NCBI GenBank assembly: GCA_027451165.1
Contig: DAIDJX010000143.1
Span: forward strand, 1 to 8,383
Length of the DNA: 8,383 nucleotides
Direction of reading: 5' to 3'
Source: Prolixibacteraceae bacterium
Lineage (GTDB): Bacteria > Bacteroidota > Bacteroidia > Bacteroidales > Prolixibacteraceae
Part shown: one piece after another, positions 1-6,861 of the stretch
Position numbering within the stretch: the first letter of the stretch is position 1
Layout: the number at the start of each line of letters is the position of its first letter
The notes under the pieces: model-generated
Told to the model about the DNA's origin: nothing
Database searches by the model: none
Seen by the model: only the letters and a program-made list of their open reading frames with translations
Translations under genes and position numbers: made by a program

Positions 1-183
1 GGATTGCACATTGGTAATGGCGAAGTTATTCATGCATCCACCCGGGTGATGATCAACAGCATGGATCCTTCAAAACCCAACTACAGCAGCTATCTGGGCA
101 CCACTTATGTGGGAACCAAACGGATATTGGGACAGAAATCCGGGTTTGGGTATATGCCAGTTAACGATCATCCCTGGTTTTAA
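1..183 (+). CDS. NlpC/P60 (C40) cell-wall peptidase, C-terminal fragment
   Basis: Only the last 60 codons are in the window; frame 1 is open from the first base to TAA at 181-183. The translation begins GLHIGNGEVIHAS, the hallmark end of the NlpC/P60 fold: a beta-strand with IGNGE, then a histidine in the HAS motif (residue 11 of the fragment). By alignment to E. coli Spr/MepS this is the third member of the Cys-His-His catalytic set. The Cys and the first His would lie just upstream of the window. Family members are papain-like endopeptidases that cut D-Glu-diamino acid or related bonds in peptidoglycan peptides, usually after export. The dipeptide epimerase 202 bp downstream fits a YkfC-type gamma-D-glutamyl-L-diamino acid endopeptidase role, but that subtype is inferred from context. 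Any N-terminal SH3 domains or signal peptide cannot be seen. Confidence 0.85.
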   Translation, partial: GLHIGNGEVIHASTRVMINSMDPSKPNYSSYLGTTYVGTKRILGQKSGFGYMPVNDHPWF

Positions 184-245
184 ACCAAACAATAAAAAAG
201 CCTGTCATATCTAAAAGGTACTATGCCGGAAAATTTAACAATTAG

Positions 246-347
246 AAGTTTCACAGTGTTACACAGAGTACAGCACGGTGTTACACGGTGAAAACTAAAC
301 AATACTGTGATACACTGTGTAAAACACCGTGAAACACTGTGAAACTT
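246..347. repeat. 102-nt imperfect palindrome made of eight CACNGTG-like heptamers
   Basis: The outer 15 bp (246-260 against 333-347) are a perfect inverted repeat, AAGTTTCACAGTGTT. Inside, each arm holds four heptamers. The left arm has CACAGTG 252-258, CACAGAG 262-268, CACGGTG 274-280 and CACGGTG 284-290. The right arm has TACTGTG 303-309, CACTGTG 313-319, CACCGTG 325-331 and CACTGTG 335-341. Start-to-start spacing is 10, 12 and 10 nt in both arms, and all heptamers pair symmetrically about 296.5. Pairing base i with 593-i from 246 to 290 gives 33 Watson-Crick pairs, 4 G-U pairs and 8 mismatches. It fills most of the 202-bp gap between the peptidase and epimerase genes. It may be a dispersed intergenic repeat, an RNA hairpin (terminator or attenuator) or a multi-site protein-binding region; the sequence alone does not decide. 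The rest of 184-385 shows nothing else clear. Confidence 0.8.
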
Positions 348-385
348 GCTGTATCGAAAATTATTTTTACACAGATCAAATCAAA

Positions 386-1528
386 ATGGAGAAACGAAGA
401 TCTTTTATTAAAACTGCGGGGCTGACAGCCGGAGCATTGGTCATCTCAGGCTGGATTCCGGGATGCACAGCAAATACCCCTGACTCCAAATCATGGAAGG
501 AAATGCCCCTCAAATTGCGTTTCAGACCCTTTGAACTGAAGCTGAAGCACGTGTTTACCATTGCCACCAATTCCCGTACCACCACGCCGGATGTTCAAAC
601 CGAACTGGAATGGAACGGGGTGATCGGCTATGGAGAAGCCAGTTTGCCGCCTTACCTGAAAGAGACCCAGGAATCGGTGATGCAGTTTTTATCCAGGGTG
701 AACCTGGCCAGTTTTACCAATCCTTTTCTCATGGAAGACATTCAGGATTATGTAGACGGGCTTTCTGAAGGGGATATGGCAGCCAAAGCTTCCTTCGATA
801 TTGCGCTGCATGATCTCGTTGGTAAACTGATCGGGCAGCCCTGGTACAAAATGTGGGGATTGAATCCGGAAAAGACACCTGTGACCAGTTTTACCATTGG
901 CATTGATACTCCGGAGGTGGTCCGTCAAAAAGTAAAGGAAGCTGCGGAGTTCAGGATTCTGAAGGTCAAGCTGGGGCGGGATACCGATAAAGAAATGGTA
1001 GAAACGATCCGGTCGGTTACTGATGTACCCATTTGTGCCGATGCCAACCAGGGATGGACAGACAGGCAACTGGCGCTCGACATGTGCCACTGGTTGAAAG
1101 ATAAGGGAGTTGTATTCGTGGAACAACCCTTGCCCAAAACTGCCCATGACGACCTGGCCTGGCTGACACAGAACAGCCCCATACCCATCATCGGGGATGA
1201 GGGGGTTCAATCGCTCGAAGATGTGGTTCCCGCCAGCCAGATATATTCAGGAATTAATATAAAACTGATGAAATGTGGTGGAATCAGAGCAGCCAGGAAA
1301 ATGATCACTCTGGCCAGGGCGTTGAATATGAAGGTGATGATTGGCTGTATGACAGAGACTTCCTGCGCCATCGCAGCTGCCGCCCAGCTCTCCCCATTGG
1401 TGGATTGGGCTGATCTTGACGGGAATCTGCTCATCTCCAATGATATTTTTGATGGGCCCAGGGTGGTGAACGGAAAAATCAGCTTATCACCTAACCCGGG
1501 CATAGGAATTTTACCGGTGAAAAATTAG
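386..1528 (+). CDS. Exported dipeptide epimerase (L-Ala-D/L-Glu epimerase-like), enolase superfamily
   Basis: This 380-aa enolase-superfamily enzyme should exchange the alpha-proton of the second residue of a dipeptide, typically converting L-Ala-D-Glu from murein to L-Ala-L-Glu. Visible active-site landmarks are the KxK pair K193/K195, Mg2+ ligands D219 (ADAN), E246 (VEQP) and D271 (GDE), the opposing base K293 (NIKLMKCGG), and D343/D345 (ADLDG), the DxD motif that grips the dipeptide amino group in this family. The N-terminus is a twin-arginine signal (KRRSFIK, residues 3-9), a hydrophobic stretch and a possible lipobox IPGC with Cys27, so the enzyme is probably a Tat-exported lipoprotein. 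The ATG at 386 is chosen because an upstream in-frame GTG (329) lies within the palindromic repeat and would bury the Tat signal behind 19 non-signal-like residues. The neighbouring NlpC/P60 gene supports murein-peptide processing. Exact dipeptide specificity is unproven; related epimerases act on other dipeptides. Confidence 0.88.
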   Translation: MEKRRSFIKTAGLTAGALVISGWIPGCTANTPDSKSWKEMPLKLRFRPFELKLKHVFTIATNSRTTTPDVQTELEWNGVIGYGEASLPPYLKETQESVMQFLSRVNLASFTNPFLMEDIQDYVDGLSEGDMAAKASFDIALHDLVGKLIGQPWYKMWGLNPEKTPVTSFTIGIDTPEVVRQKVKEAAEFRILKVKLGRDTDKEMVETIRSVTDVPICADANQGWTDRQLALDMCHWLKDKGVVFVEQPLPKTAHDDLAWLTQNSPIPIIGDEGVQSLEDVVPASQIYSGINIKLMKCGGIRAARKMITLARALNMKVMIGCMTETSCAIAAAAQLSPLVDWADLDGNLLISNDIFDGPRVVNGKISLSPNPGIGILPVKN

Positions 1529-1554
1529 TAATACAAAATAACAAATTGAGGAAA

Positions 1555-1572
1555 ATATGATAAAAATCATAT
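1555..1572. promoter_or_regulatory. 18-bp AT-rich dyad upstream of the SusC-like gene, candidate operator
   Basis: ATATGAT, four A bases, then ATCATAT form a perfect 7-bp inverted repeat 113 bp before the receptor start codon and 26 bp after the epimerase stop. It has no T-tract behind it and is weakly pairing, so it looks more like a protein-binding site than a terminator. The rest of the 157-bp AT-rich gap (1529-1685) has a small palindrome, GTTTTAAAC, at 1595-1603. Loose resemblances to the Bacteroidota -7 element (TAnnTTTG) occur around 1593-1600 and 1625-1633, but neither has a convincing -33 partner. The assignment as an operator is inference only. Confidence 0.3.
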
Positions 1573-1685
1573 AACTGGAATAGGAGTCTGTGTAGTTTTA
1601 AACATTTTTAACAAATTAATCAGACTTACTTTTTGAAACGATGAATAAATAAGATTATTAATGACTTAATCTAATCTGAAATGTA

Positions 1686-2588
1686 ATGAAGACAATCTGT
1701 TATCTGTGTTTTATGGTGTTGGGTCTTCTGTTGCCAATGGTATCAGGAGCACAACAAACTACCATCAAGGGAATGGTTGTGGATGCTAAAACCAATGAAT
1801 CTTTACCGGGTGTAACCGTGATTGTAAAGGGTTCTGTTTCAGGCACAATAACCGACATTGATGGGAAATACCAAATAAATGCCGGGCCGAATTCCACCTT
1901 GGTATTCAGTTATATCGGCATGAAATCGCAAGAAATTCCGGTTGGGGGAAAAACAGTTATCAATGTTTCCCTGATTTCGGAATCGATTGACGTTGAGCAG
2001 GTGGTGGTCATCGGTTATGGCACCCAGAAGAAGGCCAACCTCACCGGGGCTGTCGCTAATGTGAACGTAGAAAAAACCCTGGCCAGCCGACCGATCACCG
2101 ACGTGGGGCGGGCTCTGCAGGGGGCTACTCCGGGCTTGATTATTACCACCTCCCAGGGGAGTATTGGTTCTGCCCCGACAATCAACATGCGTGGTATCAC
2201 CGGATCTTTGAATTCAGCAGCTACCCCGTTGATCTTGTTGGACAACGTTCCGATTCCTGATTTGAATTATGTGAATCCGGAAGACATTGAATCCATTTCT
2301 GTGCTGAAAGATGCTGCTTCCTCTGCCATTTATGGCGCCCGTGCTGCTTTTGGTGTGGTGTTGATCACCTCCAAATCCGGAAAAAGGGATGAATCCATAA
2401 AGGTGAATTACACCAACAATTTCGCATTTTCAACACCTGCCAACCTTCCGGAAATGGCGCTGGCATGGGAAAGTGCTCAGGCTTACCTTACTTCAGCAAG
2501 GCATGATAACCCTTCCACCCAATACGTTGGTACCATCGGAGGACTCCGGTACAATGATGAGATCATCGGAAAAATGAAAGCATGGTAG
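1686..2588 (+). CDS. SusC-like receptor, N-terminal piece (signal, regulatory-like domain, plug)
   Basis: This 300-aa product ends at the internal TAG. Residues 1-22 are a Sec signal peptide with likely cleavage after SGA and before QQTT. Residues about 26-97 are a carboxypeptidase-regulatory-like beta-sandwich (GMVVDAKTNESLPGVTV, then TDIDGKYQI and YIGMKS), common at the N-terminus of SusC proteins. The segment VVVIGYGTQKKANLTGAV (about 106-123) is the conserved SusC linker into the plug, which runs to about 232. It carries RALQGATPGL, NMRG and the signature LKDAASSAIYGARAAFGVVL (207-226). The start ATG at 1686 directly precedes the signal peptide. If translated alone this would be a secreted plug domain without a barrel, probably non-functional. 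It lies 157 bp after the epimerase gene. Confidence 0.8.
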   Translation: MKTICYLCFMVLGLLLPMVSGAQQTTIKGMVVDAKTNESLPGVTVIVKGSVSGTITDIDGKYQINAGPNSTLVFSYIGMKSQEIPVGGKTVINVSLISESIDVEQVVVIGYGTQKKANLTGAVANVNVEKTLASRPITDVGRALQGATPGLIITTSQGSIGSAPTINMRGITGSLNSAATPLILLDNVPIPDLNYVNPEDIESISVLKDAASSAIYGARAAFGVVLITSKSGKRDESIKVNYTNNFAFSTPANLPEMALAWESAQAYLTSARHDNPSTQYVGTIGGLRYNDEIIGKMKAW

Positions 2589-2624
2589 GAACAATACGGA
2601 CGTGGTGAAGGCCTTTCGAGGGAA

Positions 2625-4940
2625 ATGGAAAGAGGCCGGGACTTCGAGATGTATGTGGGCTATATGGAAGGTTACCGGGACTGGGATGTACAAAAACTTT
2701 TCTTCAGCGACTGGACACCGCAAAGTACGCATAACCTCGCCGTCACCGGTGGTTCAAAATCCACGAGTTACAACCTCAGTGTCGGGACATTGGGACAAAC
2801 CGGTATTTTCAAACCGAAACCGGATTCCTATGACCGCTATAACATCAATGCAAGTATTAACTCAGATGTAAACAAATGGCTGAGCATAAGGGGGAGAACC
2901 CAGCTTACCAAGTCGTTGTTACAGACGCCCTTCTCCTTAAGCGGCGGAACTTATACGCCTTTGTTCACCCTGTATCGCTGGCAGCCTTCCTATTTCTACG
3001 GAACTTACAAGGGTTTGCCGTTCAGGAATCCTGTCAATGAATATGAACAGGCGAAGTACATGTTGAAAGACATCTGGTACAACCGTTATTCACTGGGTAC
3101 CACCATTAAGCCGGTTAAAGGATTGTCTATAGATGTGGATTACACCTACAACACCAATTTTGAAACAAACAGCACCGTCGGTGGTATTCCTATGGCTTTG
3201 GATATTTATACTGCTCCGACCGCAGCGAATGTGGCTGATCCGACTACCATGTACAAAGCCTATACAACCTCATACGATTATGTATCGGAAGATCTGGGCC
3301 GCACTGTCGGGTATGTACTGAACGCTGTGGTAACCTATGAAACCCGGATTAAAGAACACTACCTCAAATTAATGGGAGGTTCCAACATAGAATCATCTGA
3401 ATACAAATACCACTGGTCACAAAGAAAGGGCGTACTGGATTATACACATCCCGAAATTGCCCTTGCCGTTGGCGACCAGTTCGTTTCAGGATCTCACTCC
3501 AACTGTGCCCTCGCCGGCTTTTTTGGCCGTATCAATTATATTTTTAAAGACAGGTACATGTTGGAACTAAACGGCAGGTACGATGGAACCTCCAAGTTTA
3601 TGGGTGATAACCAATGGGGCTTCTTCCCATCTGCCTCCTTTGGTTACAGAATTTCGGAAGAACCCTTCTTCAAACCACTGCTGCCTTATATCAATTCCCT
3701 GAAACCAAGGATTTCCTGGGGAAGAATCGGGAACCAGGCAGTACCTTCCGGACAATTCCTCTCCAGTATTGCTGTAGGAACTTCTTCCTGGCTGATCGGA
3801 AACAAAACAACTTCCTATGCCGGAGTTCCCAGTACCCTGAATCCCAACCTCACCTGGGAAACCGTCCAATCGTTGGATATCGGTGTTGATGCCAGGTTAT
3901 TAAATGACCAATTCGGGTTGGTTTTTGAATGGTTCAACCGCAAAACCCTTGATATGCTTGGCGCCGGACAGGTAGTACCCAGTTCTTTCGGGGCTTCCTC
4001 ACCCATGGTCAATTACGGGGAACTTACCACCAAAGGATTTGAAGTTATTGTTGATTTCAACCATACCTTCGACAATGGATTCCATATCATGCTTTCTGCC
4101 AACCTTTCAGATTACCTGACCAAGATCACCAAATTTGCTTCAGCCTCCGACCCGGTGGTCACCAGCAACTATGAGGGCAAAACCATTGGGGAAATCTGGG
4201 GATTTGAAACAGACCGCCTGTTCCAGAAAGAAGATTTCACCCTGAATACTACCACCAATAAATGGGTGCTGAATCCTGGCATACCGAAACAAACCAAACT
4301 GGAAGCCAGTTCATTTACCTATGCTCCCGGAGATGTGAAATACAAAGATTTGAACAACGACAGCACCATCTATTTCGGATTAAATACCTTAAGCGACCAT
4401 GGCGACCTTAAAGTGATCGGAAATGAGCAACCCCGCTACAACTATGGCTTCAGGATTGCTGCCGACTGGAAAGGATTTGATCTTGACCTGTTTATCCAGG
4501 GAGTCGGATCCCGCAAATACTGGGCTACCGGTAATACCACCATTCCGGGATTTGATCAGGCTGAAGCCTGGTACGCCCATCAGATGGACTACTGGACAGA
4601 GGATAATACCGACGCGTTTTATCCCCGCCCGTCCAACTCCGCACAAACCAGTAATGTTTACAATTTCCGGATTCAGACTAAATACCTGCAGAATCTGGCC
4701 TATGCCCGTCTCAAAAATGTAACGCTGGGCTATACCATTCCGCCATCTCTTACGAAAAAAGTGAAGATCACAAAACTGCGTGTTTATGGTAGTGGCGAGA
4801 ATCTCTTTGAGCTGGATAAACTTGGCCGCGTTCCGATTGACCCCGAAGTTGGCATGCACAGCTCAGCTGATGCCCGTATGTATGCACGTGGCTATCCTTA
4901 CCACCGCACCGTTTCATTCGGTATGCAATTAACGTTTTAG
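2625..4940 (+). CDS. SusC-like receptor, C-terminal beta-barrel piece
   Basis: This is the continuation of the receptor in the same frame; the barrel frame is open from 2589, and 2625 is only the first ATG after the amber codon (771 aa from there). The residues are barrel-like: alternating aromatic and polar strands, SusC-type phrases such as NLAVTGGSKSTSYNLSVG, LELNGRYDGTSKF, FFPSASFGYRISEEPFF, LKPRISWGRIGNQ, YARLKNVTLGYTIP and LRVYGSGENLF, and a final QLTF. There is no signal peptide or plug, so independent translation from 2625 could not give an exported transporter. No further stop or frameshift occurs. That argues either that the internal TAG is recent or artefactual, or that the full frame is still expressed by readthrough. 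The stop TAG at 4938-4940 is 24 bp before the SusD-like gene. Confidence 0.75.
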   Translation: MERGRDFEMYVGYMEGYRDWDVQKLFFSDWTPQSTHNLAVTGGSKSTSYNLSVGTLGQTGIFKPKPDSYDRYNINASINSDVNKWLSIRGRTQLTKSLLQTPFSLSGGTYTPLFTLYRWQPSYFYGTYKGLPFRNPVNEYEQAKYMLKDIWYNRYSLGTTIKPVKGLSIDVDYTYNTNFETNSTVGGIPMALDIYTAPTAANVADPTTMYKAYTTSYDYVSEDLGRTVGYVLNAVVTYETRIKEHYLKLMGGSNIESSEYKYHWSQRKGVLDYTHPEIALAVGDQFVSGSHSNCALAGFFGRINYIFKDRYMLELNGRYDGTSKFMGDNQWGFFPSASFGYRISEEPFFKPLLPYINSLKPRISWGRIGNQAVPSGQFLSSIAVGTSSWLIGNKTTSYAGVPSTLNPNLTWETVQSLDIGVDARLLNDQFGLVFEWFNRKTLDMLGAGQVVPSSFGASSPMVNYGELTTKGFEVIVDFNHTFDNGFHIMLSANLSDYLTKITKFASASDPVVTSNYEGKTIGEIWGFETDRLFQKEDFTLNTTTNKWVLNPGIPKQTKLEASSFTYAPGDVKYKDLNNDSTIYFGLNTLSDHGDLKVIGNEQPRYNYGFRIAADWKGFDLDLFIQGVGSRKYWATGNTTIPGFDQAEAWYAHQMDYWTEDNTDAFYPRPSNSAQTSNVYNFRIQTKYLQNLAYARLKNVTLGYTIPPSLTKKVKITKLRVYGSGENLFELDKLGRVPIDPEVGMHSSADARMYARGYPYHRTVSFGMQLTF

Positions 4941-4964
4941 TTCAACTCAGAAAAAGAATAAATT

Positions 4965-6788
4965 ATGAAAAAGATATTGTTTATTTTATCGGTTTCGCTG
5001 CTGATATGGACAAGTTGCTCTGACTTCCTCGATAAACCTCCTCTGTCCTCCCTGACTGATGATGGTTTTTGGGTGTCAGAATCCAATGTCAGGTTATATG
5101 CACAGAATTGTTATACAGATTATTTCACAGGGTACGGCAGCGGTTGGACCTGGGGTTTGCATTTCTCCGGAGAAACCTTTAATGATGATTTCACCGCACT
5201 GGGAGCCTGGACGAAAACCACCCCGACAACCAGCTCGGCATGGACTTTCAGTTATGTCAGGAAAGTGAATATTTTAATCGACAGGCTGGAGCGTGTACAA
5301 ATGAGTGATGCTGCCAAAAACCATTGGAGAGGCATCGGCAGAATGTTCCGGGCACTGGAATATTCCGATATGGCACGCCAGTTCGGTGATGTTCCCTATT
5401 ACGACAAACCGCTGGAAATGTCTGACAGTGCTGGATTGTTCAGGCCCAGGGATCCTCTGGCCTTCGTGGTCACCAAAATCATTGAAGACTTTGATTTTGC
5501 AGCAGCCAATGTGAGGCTCAATGACGGAACTTTGCAAGTCAACAGGGCTACTGTCCTCGGATTAATGTCAGACCGCCTGTTGTATTTTGGTTCCATTTTC
5601 AAATACCACCTGAACGACATGGCCATGGCCAAAACCTGCTTTGAAAAAGCCAAATGGGCCGCGGGAGAGGTAATCGACGGAAAGGCCGGAACTTATTCCA
5701 TTGAAAACAATTACCGGGCCATTTTCTCATCCAAAGACCTTTCCAGCAACAAAGAAGTTATTTTCTTCCGGCAATATGAAACTGCCATGACTACCCACTG
5801 CCTGATGAGTTACGTGAACAGGGAACCACAGACCGGGATGTCAAAAAATGCTTTTGATGCTTACCTGGCTATCGATGGTCTGCCCATCAAACAGTCACCA
5901 CTTTATAATTACGCCAGCGATGGTGGCAAAAGACGCTTCAAAGATTCCTATAAAGACAGGGATCCCCGCCTGAATTACACAGTTGTGGATTCGCTGAGAA
6001 TCAACGGGATACACAGTGCTTACAGCACTTCTGGGATTTGTCTCTGGAAATGGCTCGATGCTTCTGCCGATCCGGGCGATCTGACTTCATTAAGTAATGT
6101 TAATATTACTGATGCTCCTATTGTACGGCTCGGTGAAGTCATGATTAATTACATTGAAGCAGCGGTGGAACTATCTGAAACGGGTGGAGCAGCTGTTACC
6201 CAGGCCGATTTTGACAAAACCATCAACAAACTGCGCGTCAGAACCTGGGGTGGCAAAAAACTCCCCAATGTCACCCTGGCAGGCAACAGTTTATCCGTAA
6301 ATGGAGTAGTCATCAACGACCCCGACAGGGATCCTACCGTCAGCCCACTTTTATGGGAAGTACGTCGTGAAAGGCGCATTGAATGCATGATGGAAGGGAA
6401 ACGCAACAAAGACCTCAGGAGATGGAAAAAATTCGACTATCTCAAGGCTGATAAAACCAGTGTGAATTCCTTTGCCAACCCCAACGAGCTTTGTCTGGGA
6501 GCATGGGTAGTCAAGGCTGATTATCCGGCGGCCACCAAATGGGCAACCATCACGACAAAACTCTGGGATCCTTCAAATCCGAAGAACCCGACTACCGCCT
6601 ATGTTCCACCTGCGACTGCTGGCTATATCTTTGGAATCTGGTCGATCACTTCAGCACAAAACAGGGATTGGATTGGTGGTGATCCATACTATGAAAGACA
6701 ATACCTGAGCCCTGTTCCTTTGGGACAAATCAAACTGTACAAAGATGCTGGGGTTACCTTAACTCAAAACCCCGGCTGGGATAATTAA
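4965..6788 (+). CDS. SusD/RagB-family nutrient-binding outer-membrane lipoprotein
   Basis: This 607-aa partner of the SusC-like receptor would act as the surface lid that captures ligand and closes over the barrel. The N-terminus is a lipoprotein signal (MKKILFILSVSLLIWTSC) with Cys18 as the lipidated residue. The following SDFLDKPP is typical of SusD proteins, with an acidic post-Cys stretch compatible with surface export. The helical SusD N-terminal region spans about 40-290 (RMFRALEYSDMARQFGDVPYYDKPL, the common family phrase). The C-terminal RagB/SusD domain contains GEVMINYIEAAVE and the family-typical RRERRIE...RNKDLRRW segment (about 467-487). The end, RQYLSPVPLGQIKL...TQNPGW, is also characteristic. 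The gene is intact, unlike its susC partner. Ligand cannot be deduced: SusD sequences diverge at the binding site and no degradative enzyme for a glycan lies in the window. It is likely co-transcribed with the receptor and is followed by a terminator. Confidence 0.93.
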   Translation: MKKILFILSVSLLIWTSCSDFLDKPPLSSLTDDGFWVSESNVRLYAQNCYTDYFTGYGSGWTWGLHFSGETFNDDFTALGAWTKTTPTTSSAWTFSYVRKVNILIDRLERVQMSDAAKNHWRGIGRMFRALEYSDMARQFGDVPYYDKPLEMSDSAGLFRPRDPLAFVVTKIIEDFDFAAANVRLNDGTLQVNRATVLGLMSDRLLYFGSIFKYHLNDMAMAKTCFEKAKWAAGEVIDGKAGTYSIENNYRAIFSSKDLSSNKEVIFFRQYETAMTTHCLMSYVNREPQTGMSKNAFDAYLAIDGLPIKQSPLYNYASDGGKRRFKDSYKDRDPRLNYTVVDSLRINGIHSAYSTSGICLWKWLDASADPGDLTSLSNVNITDAPIVRLGEVMINYIEAAVELSETGGAAVTQADFDKTINKLRVRTWGGKKLPNVTLAGNSLSVNGVVINDPDRDPTVSPLLWEVRRERRIECMMEGKRNKDLRRWKKFDYLKADKTSVNSFANPNELCLGAWVVKADYPAATKWATITTKLWDPSNPKNPTTAYVPPATAGYIFGIWSITSAQNRDWIGGDPYYERQYLSPVPLGQIKLYKDAGVTLTQNPGWDN

Positions 6789-6799
6789 CAAATCAGCAT

Positions 6800-6824
6800 T
6801 GAAGGGCGCTGTAAGCGCCCTTCA
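6800..6824 (+). terminator. Rho-independent-type terminator after the SusD-like gene
   Basis: A perfect 10-bp stem, TGAAGGGCGC (6800-6809) and GCGCCCTTCA (6815-6824), encloses a 5-nt loop, TGTAA. The T-rich run TGTTGTTTATCATTT follows. It begins 11 bp after the SusD stop codon and 37 bp before the regulator's ATG, so it should end the SusCD transcript and separate it from the next unit. The T-tract is interrupted, so some readthrough into the regulator gene is possible. Confidence 0.85.
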
Positions 6825-6861
6825 TGTTGTTTATCATTTATTATGCTGAAATTAATTGGTC

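Larger units (their letters stand above)
1686..4940 (+). pseudogene. SusC/RagA-family TonB-dependent outer-membrane receptor, interrupted by one in-frame TAG
   Basis: Read as one frame of 1,085 codons, this is a complete SusC-like receptor: signal peptide, carboxypeptidase-regulatory-like domain, plug, long beta-barrel and a terminal Phe (QLTF) typical of outer-membrane barrels. That length is normal for the family. The sole defect is TAG at 2586-2588 (codon 301), between AW and EQYGRG, just after the plug. The frame is identical on both sides, and no deletion, duplication or other stop is seen, so a single base change (for example CAG or TGG to TAG) or a sequencing error explains it. Intact family members form a TonB-driven barrel capped by the SusD lipoprotein encoded next. 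As written, the gene should yield no functional transporter unless the stop is read through or corrected. The two pieces are described separately. Confidence 0.85.

Noticed and set aside
362..369. TATTTTTA as a -7 promoter element for the epimerase, with TTG at 346-348
   Set aside because: It mismatches the TAnnTTTG consensus at the last base, and the 13-nt gap to TTG is too short for the usual spacing.
329..385. GTG at 329 as start of the epimerase, adding 19 residues
   Set aside because: The extension is encoded by the palindromic repeat arm, is not signal-like, and would bury the twin-arginine motif. ATG 386 gives a textbook Tat signal.
689..1210. Long minus-strand open frames such as this 173-codon one (also 4389-4859, 7126-7473 and 7746-8093)
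   Set aside because: They are shadows of well-supported + strand genes with recognisable domains, and none of their translations resembles a known protein.
2602..2871. 89-aa + strand reading frame across the amber region, as a sign of a frameshift
   Set aside because: Its residues do not resemble SusC, whereas the frame continuing directly past the TAG does. The defect is a stop codon, not a frameshift.
6856..6861. TTG at 6856 as start of the GntR regulator
   Set aside because: It adds only two residues before an ATG at 6862; no ribosome-binding evidence favours it.
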